Positions 1-7,568 of a DNA stretch of 64,000 nucleotides are shown here, one piece after another. The notes below the pieces were generated by a model that saw nothing but the letters and a program-made list of their open reading frames with translations, did no database searches and was not told the DNA's origin. This DNA comes from CAVSVP01 sp963731125 (GTDB lineage: Bacteria > Pseudomonadota > Gammaproteobacteria > Competibacterales > Competibacteraceae), in the NCBI GenBank assembly GCA_963731125.1, contig CAVSVP010000023.1:124001-188000 (forward strand), read 5' to 3'. The translations under genes were made by a program, and so were the position numbers. The number at the start of each line of letters is the position of its first letter. Position 1 is the stretch's first letter.

Positions 1-1962
1 GGTAGCCGCTTTGACCCTAATCGAGTGCTAGCGTTACTGGAAATCCAAGCGGTTCAGCGTCGGTTTGGTTTCGCTGACAGCGACTTGTTGCTGGTACGTC
101 GCTGGGTAAAAGAGACCGGAATTCGTTGGGGGATCGACCAGAATAGTCGTTCAGCCCTAGACTTGCCTGCTACACGAGAACACACCTGGCGGGCCGGTTT
201 AGATCGCCTGCTTTTAGGTTATGCGCTGCCCGGTGGCAACAGTCGATTACTGGGAGATATTCTGCCTTACGACGAAGTGGAAGGCGGGGATACGCAAATC
301 ATGGGGCGATTACATACCTTCACTGAGGCCCTGTTTCAGCTGAACGTCGAGTTGGCGGTTCGACAGTCCCTGACCGGTTGGTTTAAGACGCTGTCTAATA
401 TTTTGGAACGCTTTCTAGAGCCTGTGGTAGGTGAAGAAAAACAACTACAGATGATCCATACTGCCTTGGAAAAAATCTCACGTCCCGCCGGACAAGCCCG
501 GTATACAGATTCTGTTTCTCTAGCGGTCGTGCAATCCTGTTTGCGCGGTCAACTGGAGACGGCGGAGGGGAGCGCAGGGCGATTTATCACTGGTGGTGTG
601 ACCTTTAGCGCTATGGTGCCGATGCGTAGTATTCCTTTTCAGGTGGTGTGTCTGATTGGCATGAACAGCACTAACTATCCGCGTCCCCGCCGCTCCTTAG
701 GGTTTGATCTGATGGCAAGAAACTTTCGGCGCGGTGATCGCTCTCGTCGCAACGACGATCGTTATTTATTTCTGGAGGCCCTGCTTTCTGCCCGCCGTTG
801 CTTTTACCTTAGCTTCGTAGGTAACGATATCCGCGATAACAGTCCTCTCCCGCCCTCGGTTCTCGTGAGTGAATTATTAGATTATATCGAACGAGGTTTT
901 TATCATCCTGATGGCGAAGCGTTGCGCGAATTTCTGGTTATTCGCCACCCTCTGCAGCCTTTTAGTCGACGCTATTTCATTGGGAATAAGACACTGTTCA
1001 GCTATTCCGAGGAAATGGCTGCCGCCAGTCAAGTGGCGGGGCGGGGCAAGCGAGAATCGACACCCTTTGTGTCGCGTCTTCCACCTCCGGAAGAGGCATG
1101 GCGTACGCTGGAATTGCCCCAGCTCATTCGCTTTTTCGCCAATCCTGCCCGGTATCTTTTGCAGCAGCGCTTAGGCTTACGGCTGGAGGAAAGTGAAGGA
1201 GAGTTGGAGTCCCGTGAGCCCTTTGTGCTCGATCGTCTGAACGAGCAGACGCTGCGCCAGGCTATGTTAGCCTTGCAGCGTTCTGGCATACCCGCGGCGG
1301 AGATGCTGCCCGTGCTCCAACGTACTGGAGCATTGCCCCATGGGCAAGTCGGGGAATGCATCTTTGCCCGGGAGTGGGAAGGCCTAGAGCATTTTGTTGG
1401 CCAGCTTGCCGAGACGGTGATTACCGCTCAGTTGGAACCGTTGGCGGTGGATTTACACCTGAGCGACATTCGGCTAACGGGTTGGCTAACGGGAGTATGG
1501 CAACAGGGGCTGGTCGATTATCGCATAGCCAAGCTACGTGCTCGGGATTATCTGGACGTGTGGATTCGTCACCTGCTTCTCAATTGGCTGGCTCCTGATG
1601 GGGTTCGTCCAGTCAGTCATTGGCTGGGAAAAGACCAGGAAATTCTCTTGCGACCCGTAGCCAACCCGGAATGTTACTTGGCCAGGCTGCTGGAGCACTA
1701 CTGGGAAGGCTTACAACGGCCGCTGCCGTTCTTTCCCAAAAGCGCCCTGACCTATGTTAAAAAGTGCCTCAGCAACAGCAAAAAAAAGCTGTCCCCTGAG
1801 GATGCCGCCCGCCATGCCTGGGAAGGTAATGAGCAGCAGCGCGGTGAGTGCGAAGATCTGTACTATCGCTTAGCCTTTCGTGGCAGTCAGCCTCTAGATG
1901 AAGAATTCTATGGGCTGGCGGCCGAAATATTCGGCCCCATGCTTGAACATTTACAGGAATAA
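1..1962 (+). CDS. recC: RecC, exodeoxyribonuclease V gamma subunit (3' part)
   Basis: RecC is the Chi-recognising, non-catalytic subunit of the RecBCD helicase-nuclease that processes DNA double-strand ends for recombination. The frame is open from base 1, so only about the last 653 residues of a roughly 1,100-residue protein are present and the start lies upstream. Characteristic RecC text is visible: TGGVTFSAMVPMRSIPFQVV, a GMN-YPR segment, LGFDLMARNFRRGDRSRRND and DRYLFLEALLSARR, followed by the nuclease-like C-terminal domain of the family. RecB or RecD does not follow it; the next gene is convergent. Identification is firm; completeness upstream is unknown. Confidence 0.95.
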   Translation, partial: GSRFDPNRVLALLEIQAVQRRFGFADSDLLLVRRWVKETGIRWGIDQNSRSALDLPATREHTWRAGLDRLLLGYALPGGNSRLLGDILPYDEVEGGDTQIMGRLHTFTEALFQLNVELAVRQSLTGWFKTLSNILERFLEPVVGEEKQLQMIHTALEKISRPAGQARYTDSVSLAVVQSCLRGQLETAEGSAGRFITGGVTFSAMVPMRSIPFQVVCLIGMNSTNYPRPRRSLGFDLMARNFRRGDRSRRNDDRYLFLEALLSARRCFYLSFVGNDIRDNSPLPPSVLVSELLDYIERGFYHPDGEALREFLVIRHPLQPFSRRYFIGNKTLFSYSEEMAAASQVAGRGKRESTPFVSRLPPPEEAWRTLELPQLIRFFANPARYLLQQRLGLRLEESEGELESREPFVLDRLNEQTLRQAMLALQRSGIPAAEMLPVLQRTGALPHGQVGECIFAREWEGLEHFVGQLAETVITAQLEPLAVDLHLSDIRLTGWLTGVWQQGLVDYRIAKLRARDYLDVWIRHLLLNWLAPDGVRPVSHWLGKDQEILLRPVANPECYLARLLEHYWEGLQRPLPFFPKSALTYVKKCLSNSKKKLSPEDAARHAWEGNEQQRGECEDLYYRLAFRGSQPLDEEFYGLAAEIFGPMLEHLQE

Positions 1963-1983
1963 TATCGTTTTCCAAATGCGAGG

Positions 1984-2078
1984 GTGCATAAGCCGGGGTG
2001 TCACCGCGACTCAAAGGTGCTGTCCTGCAACTATTCGCAGCGCCGCCGTCCCCGGCGGCTGCTGATGACACCCCAGCC
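1984..2078. repeat. Palindromic intergenic repeat R1, copy 1
   Basis: Imperfect inverted arms (GGGGTGTCA near 1995 and TGACACCCC near 2066) enclose a core containing GGTGCTGTCCTGCA and an ATTCGCAG stretch. The same layout occurs at 19042-19145, and one arm recurs at 3548-3572. It lies between the convergent recC and rubredoxin-reductase genes and could act as a two-way terminator or mRNA stabiliser; that role is inference. A short open frame crosses it but looks non-coding. Confidence 0.65.
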
Positions 2079-2165
2079 CCGCAAAACCAGGGGTTTTCTC
2101 AAAGTCGGGGAGCTCACTTTCCAAGTCGTGTTACAGACGCGCTTAGAGTGTGCGGAAAACATGCT

Positions 2166-3509
2166 TTATGCCAACATGGGCGGTAATTCCTTGGTCAGAG
2201 CCTGTTTCTCTTTGCAGGCATTGCCCGTGAGGGCATAACCCAATAAACGGCCATCAGGGTCGCGAAATAACGCACGTACGCCGATACCCACCGGTTCCCA
2301 GTGCCATTCGCCAACGGCATTCACCGCAGGCGGTGCTATCACCACCGGGTGAGCAGGGGTCTTCACCACAACCGGCATAGCCGGGTAGCTTAGCGGAGTT
2401 AGGTTGCCTACCAGTGTCTTGGCCAGGGCCCGGGCGGCATGCATGATGGGCATCACGAAGGGTAGCACCAGCCCTTCTACCTCGGCGCAATCGCCCAAGG
2501 CGTAAATGTCAGAGTGGCTGGTTTGCAGGAATTTGTCTACCGCGATGCCGCGCTCCACGCGCAGACCCGCCTCCAGGGCCAGCAATGTGCTGGGGCGCAA
2601 GCCGACGGCGGAAAGCACGACATCCGCCTGAAGATGAGCACCGTCGGCTAGAGTTATCCGGTAGCCATGTTCACTACGGTGGAGGGTCTCGACTACAGTG
2701 CCCAGGTGCCATTCCGCCCCCCGTTCGGCTAATCCGGTACGCAGCGCCTGGGCAGCGGGTTCCGGTATAAAGCGTCCCAGCGGCCAGGGGGCAGGATCGA
2801 TTACAGCCACGGTAAAGCCCGCGCCTAGCAGGTCATTGGCAAACTCGCAACCGATCAGCCCGGCCCCCAAGATAACCACCCGCCGCTTGCCGGTGATGGC
2901 GGATCGGAACACCCCATAATCCATCAAGTTATTGATCGAAAGTACATCCCCGGCGCCGTCACCCTCCAGGGGCAGGCGGATAGGACTAGCGCCCAAGGCC
3001 AGTACTAGCTTGGCATAGGGCAGGGCACCGGCACGGCTATGAACCACGCATGCCTCGGGGTCGATGGCGTAGACCCGGGTATCGGTGATAAGGGTGGCGT
3101 TCAATTGCTCGGCCAATTGGGTTGCCGTGGCGGTGGCAAGAGTCACGGCGTTCTTGCCCTGGGCTAGAGCATTGGAGAGCATAGGCTTGGAATAAAAGTG
3201 ACCGTCGTCGGCGCTGATAAGCATCAGCGGTGTATCCCGGTCCAGCTTGCGGAATTCCCGCGCGACCGTCACGCCGGCCAGACCGCTCCCGACGATGACA
3301 ATCGGTCTGCTATCGGTTTCAGCAGTTTCCCCGAGGGAGTCTTCTTCTAGGACGATTATCTCAAAGTCGGCCTTGGCCGCTCCGCACTCCGGACAGACCC
3401 AATCATCAGGAACGTCCTTCCAAAGAGTACCCGCGGAAATTCCGTCGGCAGGCCAACCCTTGGCTTCCTCATAGATGAATCCGCAGATAATGCACTGCTG
3501 TTGTTTCAT
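2166..3509 (-). CDS. Rubredoxin-rubredoxin reductase fusion protein
   Basis: This 447-residue protein begins with a complete rubredoxin domain (residues 1-50; iron ligands Cys6, Cys9, Cys39, Cys42 in CIICG and CPECG). A FAD/NAD(P)H-dependent reductase of the rubredoxin reductase (AlkT/RubB) type follows. Two dinucleotide-binding folds are visible: VGSGLAGVTVAREF near residue 73 and VILGAGLIGCEFANDL near 212. It should pass electrons from NAD(P)H through FAD to its own rubredoxin. It is the last gene behind the aldehyde dehydrogenase and Rieske oxygenase genes, all minus strand. No GbcB-type ferredoxin reductase is present, so it may serve the oxygenase (inference). Family call sure, partner not. 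Confidence 0.88.
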   Translation of the reverse strand: MKQQQCIICGFIYEEAKGWPADGISAGTLWKDVPDDWVCPECGAAKADFEIIVLEEDSLGETAETDSRPIVIVGSGLAGVTVAREFRKLDRDTPLMLISADDGHFYSKPMLSNALAQGKNAVTLATATATQLAEQLNATLITDTRVYAIDPEACVVHSRAGALPYAKLVLALGASPIRLPLEGDGAGDVLSINNLMDYGVFRSAITGKRRVVILGAGLIGCEFANDLLGAGFTVAVIDPAPWPLGRFIPEPAAQALRTGLAERGAEWHLGTVVETLHRSEHGYRITLADGAHLQADVVLSAVGLRPSTLLALEAGLRVERGIAVDKFLQTSHSDIYALGDCAEVEGLVLPFVMPIMHAARALAKTLVGNLTPLSYPAMPVVVKTPAHPVVIAPPAVNAVGEWHWEPVGIGVRALFRDPDGRLLGYALTGNACKEKQALTKELPPMLA

Positions 3510-3547
3510 ATCATCGACTCTTGTAATACCGAATCTCGTTAATCCAT

Positions 3548-3572
3548 GCGCATTTTGAGCTGGGGTGTCAGC
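3548..3572. repeat. Repeat R1, single arm (decayed copy)
   Basis: The segment GCATTTTGAGCTGGGGTGTC matches one arm of the repeat at 19042-19145 apart from an extra T and a Y-type change. No second arm was found nearby, so this looks like a decayed copy. Confidence 0.45.
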
Positions 3573-3619
3573 GGCCGTCTACATCCTAGTTCTCATGCCC
3601 CCTGCTTGACGATGGTTGC

Positions 3620-3725
3620 TATCGATCTGGAAGCTATTCTCAAGACACGCTGTTAATACATCCTTATAAGCTCGACCGCGGCATCCATGCCGCAGACGGT
3701 CTTGATAACAGCTTCCAGATCGATA
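3620..3725. repeat. MITE-like inverted-repeat element, short copy
   Basis: A 106-bp segment bounded by 27-bp inverted repeats with a few mismatches (3620-3646 and 3699-3725; outer sequence TATCGATCTGGAAGC). Inside is the small palindrome GCGGCATCCATGCCGC. A longer relative with the same interior (AAGCTCGAC-GCGGCAT...) lies at 14133-14329. It has no coding capacity and fits a non-autonomous miniature element. It sits in the 232-bp gap between the aldehyde dehydrogenase and rubredoxin-reductase genes. Confidence 0.7.
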
Positions 3726-3741
3726 TAACTCGCCGGGAGGA

Positions 3742-5190
3742 TCAGTCTTGGCCTAGGCGGATAGCAATATTCTTGCTCTGGACATAGTTGAGCAGGGCCT
3801 CCTGGCCTTTCTCCCGGCCGTAGCCGGAGCGTTTGGTACCGCCAAAGGGAGTTTCAATGCCGCCGGCAAACCATTCGTTGACGTACACCTGACCGGCCAC
3901 CAGGCGGTCGGCTGTCCATAGGGCGCGGTCCAAATCCTGGGTGAATACGCCCGCCACCAGGCCGTAGTCGGTGCCATTAGCCATGGCGATGGCCTCCTCG
4001 GCGCGATCGAAGGTCAGTAACGATAAGGCGGGGCCGAAGATTTCTTCACGGGCAATCGCCATAGCCGGGGTAACCTGAGTGAACAAGGTAGGCTGCATAA
4101 AATAACCGTTTGTGTCATGGACTCGGCTCCCGCCGAGGACGGCGACGGCACCGGCCGCGCAGCCGGTGCGACAGAAAGTCTCGACCCGTTCGAGCTGGGC
4201 TGACGAAATCAGCGGTGTCACATCGTGATTATCGATACCCGGACCGATGCTGAGATTTTGAGTCATGGCTTTCAGTCGGTCCACTACCTCGTCGTGGATG
4301 CAAGCCTGCACCAGAACCCGCGACATGGCAGAGCAGACCTGGCCGGAATTATAGAAGATACCCAGCTTGGTGCTGGCAACAACCTGTTCCAGGTCGGCGT
4401 CAGGATAGATGATGGCCGCCGATTTCCCGCCCAGCTCCATCACGCAGGGCACTACCCGATCGGCGGCGGCATGAAGTATGCTTTTACCCGTGGGTACTGA
4501 ACCCGTGAACACGATATGATCTACACCGGGGTGGCGAACCAGCGCTGTCCCAGCTTCATGGCCATAACCGCAAATGATATTCACCGCCCCATCGGGAACT
4601 CCCGCCCGTTGGCAGGCCACGCCGATAAAGGTCACGGCCAGCGGCGATAACTCCGGGGATTTGATCACTACACAGTTACCGGTGGCAAGGGCACAGGATA
4701 GGGAGCGGGCAGTCAGCGACACCGGAAAGTTCCAGGGCACGATCTGGGCCGAGACCCCATAGGGTGATTGAATGGTATAGTCCACATAACCGGCTCCCAG
4801 AGGAATGAAGCGACCCTCGATCTTATCCGCCAGGCCTCCGTAATATTCGAAGTACCGGGCCGCCTCTTCGAATTCGAAGTGGGCCTCGGTTAGCGGCTTG
4901 CCGTTTTCGAGACAACCCACCAGACCACCTTCCTCGGCGAGGACGCGCAATTCGGCGGCGATACGGAACATCATCGCAGATCGCTCCCGCGGACGGATAT
5001 CGGTCAGAGCGCGGGTCGAAAAGCAGCGGCGGGCAGCGGTTACCGCGGCGTCCACCTCCTTGAGGCCGGCCTGGGCGATTTCCGCTAAGGGTTCAGCAGT
5101 GGCTGGATTATCCACCCTGATGCGCCCGCAGCCGTCGACCCAGCGGCCGGCGATAAAATTTTGCCAATAGGTTTGGATGGGATCAGTCAC
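3742..5190 (-). CDS. NAD(P)-dependent aldehyde dehydrogenase
   Basis: A 482-residue member of the ALDH superfamily, normal full length. Catalytic features are intact: Asn154 in VPWNFP, the nucleotide-binding FTGSVPTGK stretch near 228-236, general base Glu252 in MELGGKSA and nucleophile Cys286 in NSGQVCSA. It lies 33 bp behind the Rieske oxygenase gene and shares its strand, with a GAGGT ribosome site upstream. In this setting it could oxidise betaine aldehyde or an aldehyde released by demethylation. The sequence alone does not decide the substrate, so no gene symbol is given. Confidence 0.9.
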   Translation of the reverse strand: MTDPIQTYWQNFIAGRWVDGCGRIRVDNPATAEPLAEIAQAGLKEVDAAVTAARRCFSTRALTDIRPRERSAMMFRIAAELRVLAEEGGLVGCLENGKPLTEAHFEFEEAARYFEYYGGLADKIEGRFIPLGAGYVDYTIQSPYGVSAQIVPWNFPVSLTARSLSCALATGNCVVIKSPELSPLAVTFIGVACQRAGVPDGAVNIICGYGHEAGTALVRHPGVDHIVFTGSVPTGKSILHAAADRVVPCVMELGGKSAAIIYPDADLEQVVASTKLGIFYNSGQVCSAMSRVLVQACIHDEVVDRLKAMTQNLSIGPGIDNHDVTPLISSAQLERVETFCRTGCAAGAVAVLGGSRVHDTNGYFMQPTLFTQVTPAMAIAREEIFGPALSLLTFDRAEEAIAMANGTDYGLVAGVFTQDLDRALWTADRLVAGQVYVNEWFAGGIETPFGGTKRSGYGREKGQEALLNYVQSKNIAIRLGQD

Positions 5191-5223
5191 GGTCTACCTC
5201 GTGTTTGGTTTGGTGAAACCCGC

Positions 5224-6411
5224 TCAGGATGCATTGCCGGCGAGCCGGTTTGCCACCCAGCGATGGAAATGATGGGTCGGAGCATCCATCACCGGCGAGA
5301 AAACGCCCCCTTTGAAACCAGGTGAGGCTCGTCCCCGTTGCATACCTTCCACCACTCCCACGTCTTCGGCAAAGACCACCCGCCAGGAATCCAGGGTGGC
5401 GGTACGGGCGGCGGCGAAAGCGTCGTTTTGGGCCTTGTCGCCCACGTAGTATATCTGTAAGTGTTCTCGGGTGCGCGCCGATGTGACGGGCTCCAAGATC
5501 ATGGCAAAAAAGTGATCCGCCTGCAGGCCCAGCAGGACATTGGGGTACAGGGACAGATACTCGGCGTGTCTAAGCTTGTCTTGCGGCCAAGCCGGGAACT
5601 TAGGCAAGCGGGTTCCGGCTACATCTGCTAAATTATAGGCGGTACTGCCTTGGCCGGAAAACAGATCTTCGCCGAAGATGTGGTAGTGATCCTCCAGCCG
5701 CGAGTAAGTATTTAAGGCCGGATGTACCCAGGGCAGATGGTAGCTCTCGCAATAGTTTTCCACCGCCAGCTTCCAGTTGGCTTGGATCTCAAGCTCTAAT
5801 GAGCCGCCCATATTGACCCGGCGTAGCAATTTGAAACCATCGGGTCCGCAAAAGGACTCCCAGCGTTTGATCAAGGGGGTGATATGCTCCTCGAAAGAGA
5901 TGGCATCGCCTGACAGATTGACGAAGATGAGATCCAGCCAGACGGCGGAGCGCACCGGCTTCAGGCCGTGCTCGGCGCGGTCGAATCCCTCGATCTCGTG
6001 GATACCAAAGCCGCCGATATGGGGGGTGCCACGCAACTGTCCGTCCAGCGCGTAGGTCCAGGAATGATAGGGGCAACGCAGCAGGCCCTGCATCTGGCAG
6101 GGTTGCTTGACCAACTGTTCCCCCCGGTGGCTGCAGACGTTATGAAACACCCGGATGTTATCCGTTTTATCCCGCAATACCAGTAACGGCAGGCCCAGAA
6201 CATTAAGGGGCAGAGCATAGCCTTTGACAGGTAGATCGCTGCCCACTCCAATGCACATCCAGGTCTTGGCAAATAACTCGTCACGCTCAAAGCCCAGGAG
6301 TTCGGTGCTGGTATAGAGTGCATTGGGCAGTCCTCTAGCCTGACCGGTCGGTTGGTTAACGGCTGTGAATGCCTCGGGTAGTAGCTGGAGTTGCCTAGCT
6401 TGATCAGTCAT
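5224..6411 (-). CDS. gbcA: Rieske oxygenase, glycine betaine demethylase type (GbcA-like)
   Basis: This 395-residue protein is the alpha subunit of a Rieske non-heme iron oxygenase. The [2Fe-2S] ligands are Cys93, His95, Cys113 and His116 (CSHRG and CPYHSW). The mononuclear iron site is marked by NWKLAVENYCESYHLPWVH, with His225 and His230. Members acting on quaternary ammonium compounds demethylate glycine betaine to dimethylglycine plus formaldehyde. The substrate call rests mainly on context: a divergent GbdR-like regulator and sarcosine oxidase genes nearby. Carnitine and proline-betaine oxygenases are close relatives and cannot be excluded. A strong GAGGAGG ribosome site precedes the ATG. 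Confidence 0.82.
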   Translation of the reverse strand: MTDQARQLQLLPEAFTAVNQPTGQARGLPNALYTSTELLGFERDELFAKTWMCIGVGSDLPVKGYALPLNVLGLPLLVLRDKTDNIRVFHNVCSHRGEQLVKQPCQMQGLLRCPYHSWTYALDGQLRGTPHIGGFGIHEIEGFDRAEHGLKPVRSAVWLDLIFVNLSGDAISFEEHITPLIKRWESFCGPDGFKLLRRVNMGGSLELEIQANWKLAVENYCESYHLPWVHPALNTYSRLEDHYHIFGEDLFSGQGSTAYNLADVAGTRLPKFPAWPQDKLRHAEYLSLYPNVLLGLQADHFFAMILEPVTSARTREHLQIYYVGDKAQNDAFAAARTATLDSWRVVFAEDVGVVEGMQRGRASPGFKGGVFSPVMDAPTHHFHRWVANRLAGNAS

Positions 6412-6451
6412 GATGTGGTCTTCCTCCTCGGTAAGCCAGCTTGTTTCTCAA

Positions 6452-6486
6452 TTTATACTCATTATTGACCCTATTACTCAGTAATA
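6452..6486 (-). promoter_or_regulatory. Candidate promoter and palindromic operator of the gbcA operon
   Basis: In the 162-bp divergent gbcA-gbdR gap, a TATAAA-like -10 element for the minus strand lies at 6452-6457. Just upstream of it, at 6472-6486, is the perfect 15-bp palindrome TATTACTCAGTAATA. No good -35 is evident, as expected for an activator-dependent promoter. The assignment is from position and symmetry only. Confidence 0.35.
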
Positions 6487-6528
6487 AGCATGACCTCTCA
6501 AGCAGTTAACCATCTGTATTGAATACGA

Positions 6529-6547
6529 CTTGTCTCGTACAAGAGAC
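6529..6547. promoter_or_regulatory. Inverted repeat upstream of gbdR
   Basis: The segment CTTGTCTCGTACAAGAGAC contains two overlapping small inverted repeats (CTTGT-N5-ACAAG and GTCT-N8-AGAC), about 27 bp before the gbdR start. It could be an activator or autoregulation site shared by the divergent genes. No known motif was matched. Confidence 0.3.
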
Positions 6548-6573
6548 GACCTGGGTTTTAAAGTAGAGATGAG

Positions 6574-7545
6574 ATGATGACGCCTACCATAAAAAGTGGA
6601 AGTCCCAAACGCATGGGGTTTTGGCTGCTCTCCCGATTTGCGATGACTTCGTTCACCCTGGCCATCGAGGCACTGCATGTGGCTAACCGAATGAGCGGCG
6701 CCGAACTCTATAGCTGGCGTCTGTATTCTCTGGACGGCGCTCTGGTCGAAGCCAGCAACGGTATTGCCATTATGCCCCACGAAGCCCTGGGGTCTACTTC
6801 CTGGCCGCAAATGGTGTTTGTTTGCGCGAGTTTAAGTGCCCATCATTTCGATAATCCGGTGGCGTTTGCCTGGCTACGCGAGCAAGCACGCCGCGGCATC
6901 CCGCTCGGGGCCCTTAGCAGCGGTAGCCAAGTCCTTGCCCGAGCCGGGCTGTTAAAGGGTTATCGCTGTACCATCCACTGGGAGGATCTTCCCAGTTTTC
7001 GCGAGGCATTTCCGGACATTCGGGTCACGGATAGCGTGTTCGAGATCGACCGGGATCGCTATACATGTTCGGGGGGTACCGCTGCCCTGGATATGATGCT
7101 CAATATCATTGCAGCGGATCACGGTAAGGAACTGGCTGCCGTCATTGCCGACCAGTTTGTACATGAGCGTGCCCGCTCGTCGGGTGATTTTCAGCGCATC
7201 GGCCGGCGGGTTCGCCTGGGCGCTAAGTCGCCAAAGCTGGATGCCGCCATCTGTTTGATGGAGACAAACATAGAATCACCGCTGGCATTAGGGGAGATTG
7301 CTAAACGCATCAATGTCACAGCACGCCATCTGGAGCGCCTATTTGATAAACACTGCGGCTGTTCGCCGCGGCGTTACTATAGGGTGTTGCGCCTGGAGCA
7401 TGCCCGGCTGCTCTTAGTAAGAACCAACATGTCAATTCTGAATATCGCTCTGGCAGCGGGTTTTCTGTCACCGTCGCATTTTACCAAGTGCTACCGCGAG
7501 CATTTCGGTAGGACTCCCATGGGAGAGCGTAGAGTTGCGCTTTAG
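6574..7545 (+). CDS. gbdR: GlxA/AraC-family regulator, GbdR-like
   Basis: A 323-residue regulator with an N-terminal DJ-1/PfpI-like ligand domain (about residues 12-190) and a C-terminal double helix-turn-helix AraC domain (about 225-320). The AraC signature IALAAGFLSPSHFTKCYREH is clear. GbdR-type proteins sense glycine betaine or dimethylglycine and activate betaine catabolic genes. The divergent placement beside the Rieske oxygenase fits that role. Weak purine-rich bases (AGAGATGAG) precede the ATG. The stop is 23 bp from the end of the convergent FAD oxidoreductase gene. The exact effector is inferred from context. Confidence 0.85.
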   Translation: MMTPTIKSGSPKRMGFWLLSRFAMTSFTLAIEALHVANRMSGAELYSWRLYSLDGALVEASNGIAIMPHEALGSTSWPQMVFVCASLSAHHFDNPVAFAWLREQARRGIPLGALSSGSQVLARAGLLKGYRCTIHWEDLPSFREAFPDIRVTDSVFEIDRDRYTCSGGTAALDMMLNIIAADHGKELAAVIADQFVHERARSSGDFQRIGRRVRLGAKSPKLDAAICLMETNIESPLALGEIAKRINVTARHLERLFDKHCGCSPRRYYRVLRLEHARLLLVRTNMSILNIALAAGFLSPSHFTKCYREHFGRTPMGERRVAL

Positions 7546-7568
7546 GGATGTGCCTTACCCGTCTCGCC

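Noticed and set aside
1984..2238. Small open frames after recC
   Set aside because: They lie across the palindromic repeat, have no ribosome site and run into the convergent reductase gene.
3742..5190. Confident naming of the aldehyde dehydrogenase as betaine aldehyde dehydrogenase (betB)
   Set aside because: Catalytic residues are generic to the superfamily, and no choline dehydrogenase or transporter operon of the bet type is adjacent.
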